Below, piece by piece: positions 39,401 to 50,533 of a DNA stretch of 64,000 nucleotides (the stretch's first letter is position 1; each line of letters begins with the position of its first letter). The translations under genes were made by a program, and so were the position numbers. Where the stretch lies: the NCBI GenBank assembly GCA_036897445.1, contig JAYMTL010000023.1, positions 1 through 64,000 on the forward strand, given 5' to 3'. The stretch is from Pelargonium tetragonum (lineage: Eukaryota > Streptophyta > Magnoliopsida > Geraniales > Geraniaceae). The notes beneath the pieces were generated by a model that saw only the letters and a list, made by a program, of their open reading frames with translations, had not been told where the DNA came from and ran no database searches.

Positions 39401-40910
39401 ATCTTTCAGGGGTTAGGAATTCCGATTCATAATGGGACAAACCTTAAAAATAAGCCAGATGCAGATAACTTCCCTCTGAAACAATTACAAGTAAGAGACA
39501 ACCTCACTTTGGATCAAAATTCTTTCTTCCCTTTCTTAGACCCGGTATAGTATTATACTAAAGTTCTTTCCTGAAATGCAGTCTAAATTAGGGCTAAATC
39601 CGGGATAGAATCTAGAACTACTTCTCTTTCCTTCCTCTTTTTTGTCTTCTAAATATTGCTAGAATGGTGCCTTGTTTAAGAGTCTTTTCCGTTGCGACGG
39701 GAACAAACCAGCAAGTATGTAATCAGTTACCTAAACTCACTGAGTAAGAAACAGAAAGAGCTGTTATATAAGTCTACTCATAAAGGAAAGCAAAAGTAAG
39801 GGAAGTGCAAGCTTGGTACTCATTTTGTTAAAAGTGAGAGGAGTAAGAGCTTGGGGAACTCTGAACAAAGTGAAGAGGGAGGCTTGTTTGGAGTTTGAGT
39901 GGTAATTCAAGATCAAAGTCTAGAATCCAGTATTTCAAGCTAGGAAATGGATCCGATCCTCTATAACGAAAAAGGGGAGGAATCTTAACAAAAGGCAAGT
40001 TATCTTGTCTTTGTTTCTAGTTCAGTAGGCTTTAAAAGAAAAGGTTTAACAGAAAGTGAGCGGTTATATTCTTTTTAGTTTTAGTATTTGGAAGTAGTTA
40101 GAGCACCGGTTAACGTAACCAGCACGGCAAAGGTTCGAGTCGAGTCATTGCTGTGAATCCTCTTGCTGCTGGTAATCCTATTGCATTTATTGGATCTTGT
40201 TTCATCCTCATTAAAAGAAACCCGACATAGCTCTAACAAGGAACTCGCCGATCTTTGTTTAGTGCTTACTTTCCTCTTTCTTACCGAGTTGAGACACTCC
40301 GTTTACCGTTTTTCTTTTCTCCTGATCTAGTCGGGGTAGAGTTTTTCGTTTAAGTTAAGGGAGTCTTGTAGGTGCCATTACCTATTTTACAAGGTTTCTT
40401 TGATAAGAGAATTTGGTCGAGAATGGTTGCTCTAGAGTTTTCACAGATTAGGTTAGCTTCAAGTTGACTATAAAATGGGTTTTCATTATTCCGGAGTTAG
40501 TTGATCGATTAAAGTAGGAAGTCATACTAGCATTCGCGTGTTCCTTATTAAGAATAAATAACCTCAGCGTAAATAGAGTCCGTTTAATCTTGGAACTTGA
40601 AAGATAGTAATACCGTGCAGAACCCCAAAGTGTAACTTCACAAAGTATAAAAGAGCTTGGTTAATAAGGAGGGCTCTAAATGAATCTATTACTATTAAAA
40701 TATTACTTAGTAAATGGTGAGGTATGATTTAATTCACGTGATAGAAACATACTTTTGACTTTTCTTATTCATCAAAAAGACAGGCTCGATGGCCCTGTGT
40801 TTATTATAAAATCGTATTAGCTTCTTGGAGAAGTGCTCCTATTTAACGTATCTGACTTAGAAACGTTAGTATGTAATCAAAAAATTTCATTCTTTCTTCG
40901 AAACCTTGTC
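36486..40910. other. Gene-free background
   Basis: No gene recognised. The stretch 39,650-40,160 is more purine-rich and richer in CA and TG than its surroundings, with no coding match that I know. The minus frame 38,464-38,679 is tyrosine-rich and of chance length. One tRNA-like piece is at 40.1 kb. Confidence 0.5.
40085..40160 (+). pseudogene. tRNA-like remnant, the best of the set
   Basis: GTTAGAGCACCGGTT (40,097-40,111) matches the usual run from the D-arm into the anticodon stem of many tRNAs. GGTTCGAGTC (40,132-40,141) matches the T-loop consensus GGTTCRANNC, at roughly the right distance. A hairpin GGTTA-ACG-TAACC lies between them, and ACGGCAA pairs with TTGCTGT (one G-T) around the T-loop. 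GAGTCGAGTC looks like a local duplication. The spacing is wrong for a standard 5-bp T-stem and 7-base anticodon loop, and there is no matching acceptor stem, so I call it a pseudogene or SINE-like head, not a functional tRNA. Confidence 0.3.
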
Positions 40911-40913
40911 TAG

Positions 40914-41030
40914 ATTTATATTACTTACTTGCTTTGTTAGGAGCTTTATATGAGCTAGGAGAGAGTTCTGTATTAATTACATTACCTGTACCTTGTTGTT
41001 TATTACTTCTTAGTATTAGTATAGGAAGTA
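40914..41030 (-). repeat. Dispersed repeat, copy 3
   Basis: It aligns by eye with 28,211-28,333 and 30,162-30,303 through TATGAGCTAGGAGA and TTAGTATAGGA. Its reverse complement contains CTAAGAAGTAATAAACAA, matching the plus-strand island at 29,525-29,542. That is the clearest link between the T/G-rich and A/C-rich islands: they are one family in two orientations. Confidence 0.5.
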
Positions 41031-41279
41031 AGATAGGAAGTGCTACAATATGCTGCTTATGGGGCTTATAGGTTACTGTCTTATATTGTTGTTATAGGCT
41101 TATAGATTGTATTAGATTTTTAAGGTTTAAGAAAGAATTCTTAAAAGTAAAGACTTTGTGTTCCTCTGGTTTCAGGTTTCCAATTCCTGGAAAAAAGTAG
41201 TAAAGTCATAAAAGAGAGTTCTAAAAAGCCTTAAATATCTTTTCCCAAATTTCTAGATTAAAGTGGGTTTCCTTTATTT

Positions 41280-41520
41280 ATATAGTAGTAACTACAGGGA
41301 ACAATAAAGGGAGCAAGGGAGGCACTTTCATTTCTTTTTAGGTAATTACTATAGGAATAATACTAAGACGAATAAGATAAGTCGAGGCTGCAAAGAATAC
41401 AAATGAAGGGGATTGGTAGGCATAAGAAAATAAGCAATAACAATAGTTCTAAGGAAAAGGGCAATAAGAGTACAAAGGCTCGGAGAGTTTTTAGGTTAAA
41501 TATGTAGATAGGTGTAAATC
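41280..41520 (+). mobile_element. A-rich low-complexity island, retroelement fossil
   Basis: TAACTACAGGGAA (41,289-41,301) is a one-base variant of the word found at 11,983 and 29,473. ACTATAGGAATAATAC (41,347-41,362) is a near match to the ACTATAAGAGTAATAC word at 26.97 kb. The text after 41,380 is rich in AAG, AAT and AGT triplets. It lies 250 bases from the minus-oriented copy at 40.9 kb, so two fragments of one family face opposite ways here. Broken, ends not visible. The minus frame 41,363-41,545 is the antisense of this island. Confidence 0.4.
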
Positions 41521-41545
41521 CTCTTACAGGTAATGGTTTTAACAA

Positions 41546-43520
41546 AGATTTCTACAGCGATTTAAGTTTAAAGAAGAGGGACTCGCTTTTAAATATGAAT
41601 ATTAGCTTTTTACTTTTCCAAGTTCTGAACAGAGCTTCTTGATGATACTTAACTATTCGCATTAATACAGTTACCCTAATTACTTCAAAATCCTCAGAAA
41701 GACAAAACCTAGTGAAATGGGTGCTAAACTTACACCTCTTTGAACAGCCTTATTTAATTGAGTAAACCAAAATTTCGTTTTACATAGTAGCACGTTATTT
41801 TGGAATTTTCATATGAGCTTATTGCAACCCCTTTCCTTGTCAAGAAAACTCTTACTCTAACTAGAAATACCCCGCGGGCTCTCTTTTTCATTTCAAGATT
41901 TTAAGTAATTGCAGAAAGACTGGACTTGGACTCTAATTAGACAAATTATACCTAGATAAAATGACTAGAGGAGTCCTGTTAGAACTATAGAAAAAGCAGA
42001 ACTTGCAGGTTTTTTTCTTATCTATACTATACAAGCAGTGACTCTCGGTTGTTGGACTGTAACTAATATTTACTTGTAGTATTCCCTTTAGCTTTAGTTA
42101 GGGTTTAACCGGAAAGAACAATATCTCTACTCGGAGTAGGATAATCTAGAGTGAATGTTGAGGTAGATAGATTTATAAGAAGATTTTTTTTAGGCCGGAA
42201 CCTTACCATTTTCCTGTTATTAAAAAAACACTCCAGGAGTCATAGGAGTCCTTTAGAAAGAATGAGTCAAACTGGGGAGACAAAAACCCCTTTTATTTTA
42301 GATTTTGCTTTATTTACAAAATATAGAATACCTTGATACATATAAATAAAAATTCCATAGTAAGGATATAAGGTAAAAAGGTTTAGTGAAAAATAGAAAA
42401 TGCATGTCAATAAATAATAGAAGTACCGAAAAGAGCTCGCCAAAGTAACAAAAAACTAGAATCTCTCCCTACCTCAAAAGGGGGACAAGCCAACTACTAC
42501 TCAACTTCACTCGGTAGTTAAGAATGCTTGAGACATAAAAACGAAAGACTCCTTGTTATCTCTTAGCTTTTAGAAGGGACATACTCATAGTCATTCACGT
42601 TAACTCAGGTTAATATTTAGCTCGTCTTCTCTTGAATTAGAAGGAAAAAGCCTCCTTTGAAAGAAAGAACTTAGATAGAAGCCTTTAAATGTCTCTAGAT
42701 AGGAATAGCTTACTTTTATGTATGGCTGCTGAACTAAAGAAGTAAAGTTTTTTTAGTTTTACAAGGATGCCGAGGGTTCGAATTTTTTGGCGTGGGTAGG
42801 CTCTCAACTTTCCAACAAAACTTAGTATAGATCTTTTTCGAGTTTAGGACTATACACCCCTTTTTTATGGAAGAGTAGTGCTTGATTCATATGAGTTTGA
42901 AATCCATCCCTTAAGATTTTTTATTACCAGGATTCCTGGATCAGCACATTTGGTGAGATAAGTAAAGTTTTGGATAAGCATATCTTTGTTACTTTAGTTC
43001 TCCTTTTAGTGAAATACCGCGGAGATAGGTAGAATAAAAGCCTTGTGGGTAAGTATCCTTGACTATATTCTAAAAAAGAGGGAATTAAGATAGACCCACT
43101 AGTCAAAATATATAAAAGATTCTTAAATAAGGAATAAGGAGAAACTAAGCGACGAAACCCCTCTGCAATTCTAGAGATCCCTGACTTATCTCAACTAATT
43201 AAAAATCCAAAAGCTGTATGCTAATTCTGGGTTATTTGTCAGTTTTAGAACCAGTTTCTCTGCTGGAATACTTACCGGATCCTGTGCAATACCCTTTCTT
43301 CAAATTAGAAAAATTTTTTACCTTCGCGTTTGCCTAATACCCGTCCCTAGAGAATAGATAAATACAGGAACTCTTTCTTTTAGAGTTCTTATCCGGGGGC
43401 TCTTTTTGTTGAACATGTATCTCCCGGATTCTTTCAGACTTAAAGGCTTATAATAGAATTTTTAGTTAGCAGGATACTTATAAATCTAGGGTAGAACCTC
43501 ATAAATTTATAATAAAGTAA
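41546..43520. other. Gene-free background
   Basis: Nothing recognisable. The frames at 42,151-42,336 (plus) and 42,924-43,106 (minus) are of chance length and have no motif. Confidence 0.55.
42722..42795 (+). pseudogene. tRNA-like remnant (T-loop type)
   Basis: GAGGGTTCGAATTTTTTGGC carries a good T-loop (GGTTCGAAT) but the 3' side of the stem is T-rich and does not pair. Upstream text has no clear D-arm. Weak. Confidence 0.15.
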
Positions 43521-45295
43521 AGGAAACCTTAGTTAAGGACATATAGGACTGCTACAAAACTTGCACCTATACAGGAGCTTAAGTCTATTTTAGCAGCTGC
43601 TCGCAAACAAAATTCCCAAATATCAGGAATACCAAAGAAAGATAAGACACCTTTACTAAAACCTGATAGAGAAGTACTCACCTAAGGCTGAAACTCCTTA
43701 TTTCTCCTCGCAATACAAGTCACAATAACTAAAGTAAAGACAATCTGTTTATGTTATCAAGAGTTACCCGCTTCCTGGAACACCTTTGCCTTCTATTTAG
43801 ATCGGAATAGCACTCTAACTCTCTAATGCTTGCTCCTTCTTCCTTGAACAAAGAGACTCAAATATCTCTTATATTATAAAAAATCCTTGGAATATACTCT
43901 CACAAAAGAAGTTTGCTTCTCTCCATTGCCTACAGCTTAGACATGAAATGAGAGTTCTCTATTCTAAAGAAGATAATCTGGTTTATGTTATACCTTTGTC
44001 AATACTGTCAATACACTTACGAATCGGAAGAAAGCTCTCTATCTAATAACTTGCTTACCCCCGATTGCAACAGACTACCTTCCAAGATCTATATCTTGAA
44101 ACTCCTTACTAGATCGGAAAGCTCTCTCTTTAAGACTCGGAAATAGAATTCATCTAGTTTAGGTACAAAATAGTACTAGACATACATCCTTCTTGAAATA
44201 CCCGCAATCCCTACCATCTCTTAACACCTGCTTACAAGGAATCACAGAAACAAAGAAGTCCCTTAGATCTGTTAGAACTAGAATGTATAATCTAGCGCAT
44301 TTCTTGGATTTAGAGGGTTCCTGCAATGACAATGGATAATTAGTACTGTCAAGCCCTGGATGAATAAAATTCCTCAATTGACAAGTTTGGATTTAGATGT
44401 TTCCCTGGTAAAGCTATAGTGTACATAATAAGAAGTAAACCCAAAACTAACACCTGGAATACATGCACATGAAGGTAACCCGTCGAACCTAGATTTATCT
44501 TGTCTTACATCCTAATCAGATAGTAAAGTAAAATACCATTACTAGAAAAGCTGTGAGAGGTTTAATGGGAAACACAGAAACCTGCTTCTATTGATTGGTA
44601 TTCTAAAGACTCATATCATATAACCAATAACTGATTTAAGCATTACCATATCCTAAAGCTAAGGAGAGCTATGAGTGCTAGAATGGATAACAGAATTGTT
44701 TTCTTATTAAGTCCTCATCTTTTGCACCGAACTGAGGAAGTGAAGTCGTCCAACAATACAAAGAGACAATCTACTAAGATAAGGAGTTGAATTACCACAG
44801 CAGGGGAGGCCTGATTTTCCCCTTCTCGGAGGCGGTACTTAAACAAATAAGGGACCTCTTTTAACCTCTACTAGTATGCTTAGTTTGGGATGAATGGAAT
44901 GAAAGAGCTGCTTAAGCAAACGTAACTAACTTATTCTAAAGACTAGGAGCTTAAGGCACGACTGAGACAAAGTACAACTCAACAGAATACCTAAACAAAG
45001 TCCAAATAGAATAGGTGCAAAATCTGGGTCAGAACAGAATGAAAGGTCACAGTTCTGAGTAGAAAAGTTTAGAGTAGAATAAGCAAGTAGCCAGCTTACT
45101 TAATCTATTTCTCACAACAAGGACAAGGAAGAGTAAAATACTGCTGTAACTAAAACAAATTGAGGATTCCAAATACAAGTCAGCGGAAGAGAGCTCTCTG
45201 GTCATCTTAATAAGTGTTGGGTCAGGCACTTACAAGATGTAATGAAAGCTTTATTAATAACTAAGAAAGGTTACCATACACATAAAATAGAAAGA

Positions 45296-45358
45296 AATAG
45301 GATTAGAATCGATGGTTTTACATGTCGAACGATGTTGTTTTAACTAACTGAGAAAAGG
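45296..45358 (-). pseudogene. tRNA-like remnant
   Basis: On the minus strand CTCAGTTAGTTAAAAC resembles a D-arm, ACAT..ATGT forms a 4-bp hairpin with an 8-base loop in the anticodon position, and CGATTCTAATCC resembles a T-loop. All three parts are in tRNA order, but the T-stem pairs at only about three of five positions and no acceptor stem is found. Confidence 0.25.
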
Positions 45359-45547
45359 ATAAGGTATTTCACGATATTCTATCTGGACAATTTCACTTTA
45401 CTAGAGCTTTCGTACAACCAAAGTGTTTCTTACTTTGGAAACTATACAACCTATGTGTTCTTTCTCGATCTATATATTGATTAGAAATTCTTGACTAGAA
45501 TTCACGGAACTTAAATTAGAACCAATGTCCATAACCTAATTGTTTGA

Positions 45548-45844
45548 TTGATTACATCAATTGTCATAACTAAGTCTTACTCTAAAAGGCATCTACTAAA
45601 TACCTTAGAAAAAGTTATAGACAACGGAAGTGCAAATTTGAAGTTTATTTATCTAAGTGATTATAATCATGGAAAGAAAGGCAATATTCTAATAATTGGA
45701 GGGTTTTGGAAGCAATTGGTACAGAATATTTCATATTTTATCCGAAATTCACGAGTTTGTAAAATACCTTTTTTTTCATCAAGTTTACAGAGGGAAAGCA
45801 AGACTGAACCCGTGCCATCAGCTACGGATAGGACTCTGTACTAG
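45548..45844 (+). CDS. Unsupported hypothetical frame, 98 codons
   Basis: This is the second-longest ATG frame in the window. The product would be basic in its first half, with one short hydrophobic stretch (ILIIGGFW) near the middle and a polar, serine- and threonine-rich end. I recognise no domain. It lies in the repeat zone, just downstream of a tRNA-like remnant, with no visible promoter. Length alone does not separate it from chance. It is listed because, with the 123-codon frame, it is the only frame near 100 codons. Confidence 0.1.
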   Translation: MITSIVITKSYSKRHLLNTLEKVIDNGSANLKFIYLSDYNHGKKGNILIIGGFWKQLVQNISYFIRNSRVCKIPFFSSSLQRESKTEPVPSATDRTLY

Positions 45845-47873
45845 ATAGAGGAGCTCCTTTGCCTAATCTGTTAGCAATTCTTAGGACTCTACTATTCTTG
45901 TAACTTTTCTAACACCTCTGACTGAATGAAATAGAATCTGTTCCTAGCAATACAACTACCTTTCAGAACAACTAGGAAGAATTAATATTCCTTCTGTTCA
46001 ACCTAAAAGAGCTGTCTTACTGTCAAGCAATTAATCGGTAAAGCTCTCTTTCTACTGTTCCTTCAGTCCTAAAATTCCGAGAGTCTTCCTTCACTTCCAA
46101 GTAGACAAATAGAGATGCATTTAGCTTAGCAGCCTTCCGTAAGATCAAGAGCAAGTGTTCTAGTTAGGTTAGATAATCTAAGAAATAGAATACATTGCAT
46201 TAAGACCAGGAATGGACTTCTCCTCAAGCTACAATTGTTCTCTCGCATAGTAAGCTCTCTGCAGTCAATTGACCTGAATTGAATGAGCAAGACCCAAAAC
46301 TGGTTCAGGAAATGTTGACATTGCCAAGTTAAGACATAAGGTAGAACTAATAAGAACTAAGACTCGGATTTCTAAAACTCTGTTAAAGTGAATCTGGTTT
46401 ATGTTATGTGGTTTCTGTCTAAAACTCCTTTACTAGAGGAAAGTTCTTGACAAGAATACCTATTAGCTCCCTCTAAGCTCATGTATCACTCAATTCTCTG
46501 AAATATCATATATTTGTTAATCCTTAACTGTCAAACTAACAAGACTATATAAGGGTAAGTTCTTCGCCTACTATACACAAGGGTCTTTTTTTACTCTGAT
46601 TCCCAATACTAGGAAAGCTACAATTCCTATCCTATAGTTTAAGTCACATATTTTTATCAGGAACCGGAATACTTCTTTACCGGCCTAGTCTGTTACAGGT
46701 TTAGCTTCCATTAGCAGAGAAGATATTTTGACTCATTTACAAGAACTGGAGATTCAGAGGTTCCTGGAGAAATAGTACAGTCTCCCAAGGACTAAAATAC
46801 CAATCCCCAAAAAGACTTGTTAAAGCTACAAAATACAGCAGAAAACAACTTTACTAGTAAACAACATAAGGAAATTCCATCTGAAACTTAGTAAGTAATT
46901 ACAAGTACGAAATCTTTCTTAATACAAAGAAAGAAGAATAACCCCGAAGTTGTTATCCAAAGGCCCCTTTTATTGCCTGTTTAGGTACTCTGGTTTGTTT
47001 ACCCATATTTAACTCATAAAACCTTAGTTTCTTATTAGTTCCAATTCTTTAACCTTAAAAAAAAGGAATCCTTGAGCCACGACTAGAACTATTACTACTT
47101 CTTATCCAGATACTAAATACAAGTATATAGAACATGAAGGAATTCGCTTTATTGTTAAAACCTTTGCTAAACACCCTATACTGTACTGTCCAAAAGAGCT
47201 ACAGAAGAACTAAGACAAAAAACAAGGAATACTCTTATCTTCGATACCTTAGCCTGCAATGAATGTCAGCTTACATTTAAGTGGATTGGATTATCTGGTT
47301 TACATACAACACAAAACTACAGGAATACCCTATAGCGTTGCCTTAGCTTCAATTACATCCTGTTAGCCGGCTTACTAAGATCAAGAGGGAAAATGGGGCT
47401 TAGTTCTTAGAAGAAATCTTCCCTTTTAGAGAATCTAAAGAATCTTGCACCAGTTTATATAAACTCTTATTGCCGAGGTACCCTGTAGTTTGTACATTTG
47501 ACTCAGAAAATTGGGGATTTCCTATACTATAACTCCTTACATTTCTACTTTGAGTCTATCCTGTAATGCTACGAGACCGGATTTCTTGTAAAACTTATTT
47601 CTTTGAAACCACTTTACTTAACTAAAATCAAAGTATCCTTTACATTATAACCAACAGCAAAAAGGTACCTAAAAGAAACTAATTTACCCATACCTTAAAG
47701 GACTTTAGCTTAAACTCTTTATTATCTTCCCGAACCGAAAAATCTTAAGCAGGAGAACCCGTGAGCCTAAAAAAACTCTCAAAAAACTTAATAAAGTAAC
47801 CCTGAATTGACTATCCAGAGTGCCTAAAAAGTTTACACTACTTACCAAATTGAAGCTTTTGGAGTCCTAATAT

Positions 47874-47915
47874 ATGCATGCTTTAGAATTCATCGAGATA
47901 CTAGAAGAGAAAGAA
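47874..47915 (+). repeat. Frame-keeping repeat, copy A
   Basis: ATGCATGCTTTAGAA followed by ATCGAGATACTAGAAGAG and AAAGAA. It matches 50,474-50,518 with one 3-base length difference and few substitutions. Read from the ATG it gives MHALEFIEILEEKE. A stop lies about 20 codons after the ATG and another just before it. Confidence 0.6.
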
Positions 47916-50308
47916 TTACCCTTCATCTTGGCTTGACTGCCAACTATAAACAAAAAAAGGATACCTATTACCAGGAAAACCTGGATCCATACTCATTCCC
48001 TATTTTAAGAGGGCTTCGCAGAATGTCCATCATAGTTTCCTTCCTTATTTATTAAGTTTGGTACAGACCTGGCCTGGAACTTTCTACTATGCTTTAGTAA
48101 ATCCTTATATTCTTTCATTTCTAAAACAGAATGAATCCTACTGGATATATAAAAGTAAGCAAATCCCCCTCTTTATAGAAAGTTTTTGCCTTTAAACAGC
48201 CTTACAACTATAAAAAACAGAACAAAACAAGGAATACGGCAACTCACTATTTTATATCTTTCTTGGAATGCCTTTAACCAAGACTTCAACTTTTTTAAAT
48301 TACAGAATTTTATTTAGCATTTTCTTGAGAGCTTGAGAGTTGTACCTAATCTTAGTACTTAGAGAGACTTACCTAATGGTAGATTGATTAGAGTTATAAT
48401 GAATGTAGAAAGAGTTTTCTAGTTAGTTAGGGTACTCCCTTATTGTACTTATTATGTAGTATAGTGTATTAGAGTAATCACCTTACACTCTAAGAGCTCC
48501 AAGAAAAAGGATCTAAAAGGAACCCCTTTCACTTGTGTTTACTTACTGGCAATTGAGACCTTTCAGAAGCTTACCTAAGGAATTGGATCTACCACAAACC
48601 CCCAAAGAAAGGAATACGGATTCCATTAGCTACACAATAAGCTAGAAAGGTACATCTTAGAGAGCTTTAAATTCCGCGGAATATATTTTATCTGTTGAAA
48701 GCAACCAGGATGAAAAAGAAAATACCTGGAAAACAGAAGCCTGCCAATTAACTTCTATCTGTTAAACTAATGGAACGCACTAACAAATAAAGAGGGAAAT
48801 AAGCAACCCTTTTTCCCTGTTTTATACTGTAGAATTATTAAAAAAAGACAAACCAAAGTCTATCACAGTTTTCATTAACCTGCAAATATAGGAGGTTAGG
48901 GCAATTAAATTAGTAGTATGAAAGAATAATCAACCTCACACAATGACACCTCTACCGAAAAAAGGAAACAGGCTTCAACTTGAATTCAGAGTTCTTTACA
49001 GGAAACCCCCAAATTCACCCCTTTTATAAAAACCCTTACGAAAAAACCCGGGACTTGCCTTAGCCTCAGCCTAGACTAGAAAAACGGGAACCTCTAAGGA
49101 ATCTTGTGAACTCTTCCCTAAAAAAAGAGTTATACTTATTATCAGGAACTTTAAGATTCAGAATTAAGGAACTTTCCTAAAACTTAAAATAGTTGATCTG
49201 ACTTTTTAATAGAACTACAAGACAAGGAGCTCCAATACAATAGATATAGAATTATGATTATGACTTTCCTTATGGCGATGACAGCTTTCCATGAATAACC
49301 CAGAACACAAGAAGACAATTCAGATAGTTCTTTCCTAAACTAGAAAAAAGGGAATAATATCCGGGAACGGATTAGTATAAGAATACCAAAGCTACAAGAG
49401 TTACAAGTCTTTATTTAATTGAGTTCTTCTATAATTACTTAATATCAGAACCTTTCACAAGAACTAAAGGTAATAGAATCTGTATTCAGTTATCCACTGT
49501 CAAAGAATACAAATAGCTGCAATTCAGAGAGTAAGAAAATCCTAAACTATCTCAACTCAAAAGGATCTCAAAAAGAATATAGAAAAGTCTGTTCCTTGCT
49601 AGCAATACAAACCCAGAATACTGGAATAATAAGAAATCTTGAACTCCTTTACTTACCAGCTATCCTGAATACAAGAATTCCATGCATTAAGACTGAAACT
49701 CCTTTACTAGATCGAAAGAATGCACTCTCCCCTTCCTTTACAGCTTCCAAAAACCAAGAAGACTAAGTGCTTGGACTGCTTACAAGCAAGAGAATCTAAG
49801 AGAATCCTGTTTCCATTAAGAAAGGTTCCTATCCAATCATTTATCGGCTATAAACGATGCAATTCTCAAAGGATAAGGAAAAGCTTGAGAATAGCTAACA
49901 CAAGGTGAATTAAAGGGGAAATGCTGGTTCCAGCACAATGAGTACAACCTGATGGACAAGTTAGGAAATTAATAAGTTTTCCTTGGTAAAGCATTAACAA
50001 AGAGCTTAGACTGTCCTATCAAAGAGAGTCTAATCCGTATTCTATTCTGTTATACTATAAGGATCGGCTTACAAGGACATTAGAACAACTATGAAGGAAT
50101 ACATTATTTAAGGACATTCCAAAGAATACAAAATCCATTTACAATTCTCTGTTATCATTCTATCAGATCGGAATCCAGCTCTCTAGCATCAAGATAAACT
50201 TTCCTTGCAAAAGAAATAGAATTAGGAACTTTCAAAAGAACAATTACTTAGAATTCCCCCTTTAGCTTTAGTTTAGCTGCAACATTCCCTTTCCATTAAG
50301 ACTTATAG

Positions 50309-50533
50309 GATTACTTTGCTTGGCTCAAGAAAAAGAGTCTCTGTCAAGAATTAGAAGATGTTATTTGCCTGCTTAGACATGTTAGACATGAAAGTGAGAG
50401 TCCTCTAAGCTTATGTATCTATCTTAAACAGAATTTAAGTGCATTCCTCCAGTTCTATGCGTTTATCGTTAAGATGCATGCTTTAGAAATCCTTATCGAG
50501 ATACTAGAAGAGGAAGAAAATCTCCTTTATTAA
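50309..50533 (+). pseudogene. Open segment containing frame-keeping repeat, copy B
   Basis: A 74-codon stop-free segment (no ATG near its start) ending in TAA at 50,531. It includes ATGCATGCTTTAGAA at 50,474 and reads MHALEILIEILEEEENLLY at its end, against MHALEFIEILEEKE in copy A at 47,874. The two copies differ by a 3-base indel and by changes giving similar residues (I/L/F, E/K), as expected if the stretch was once coding, in a leucine- and glutamate-rich helix. Upstream it also holds the CTTAGACATG module. The similarity does not extend upstream of the ATG in copy A. Function unknown. Confidence 0.22.

Noticed and set aside
49239-49290. Short stretch rich in aspartate and tyrosine codons in one frame and methionine codons in another
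   Set aside because: It is only about 18 codons long in either reading, with no repeat or family match. Low-complexity ATG/GAT text explains it.
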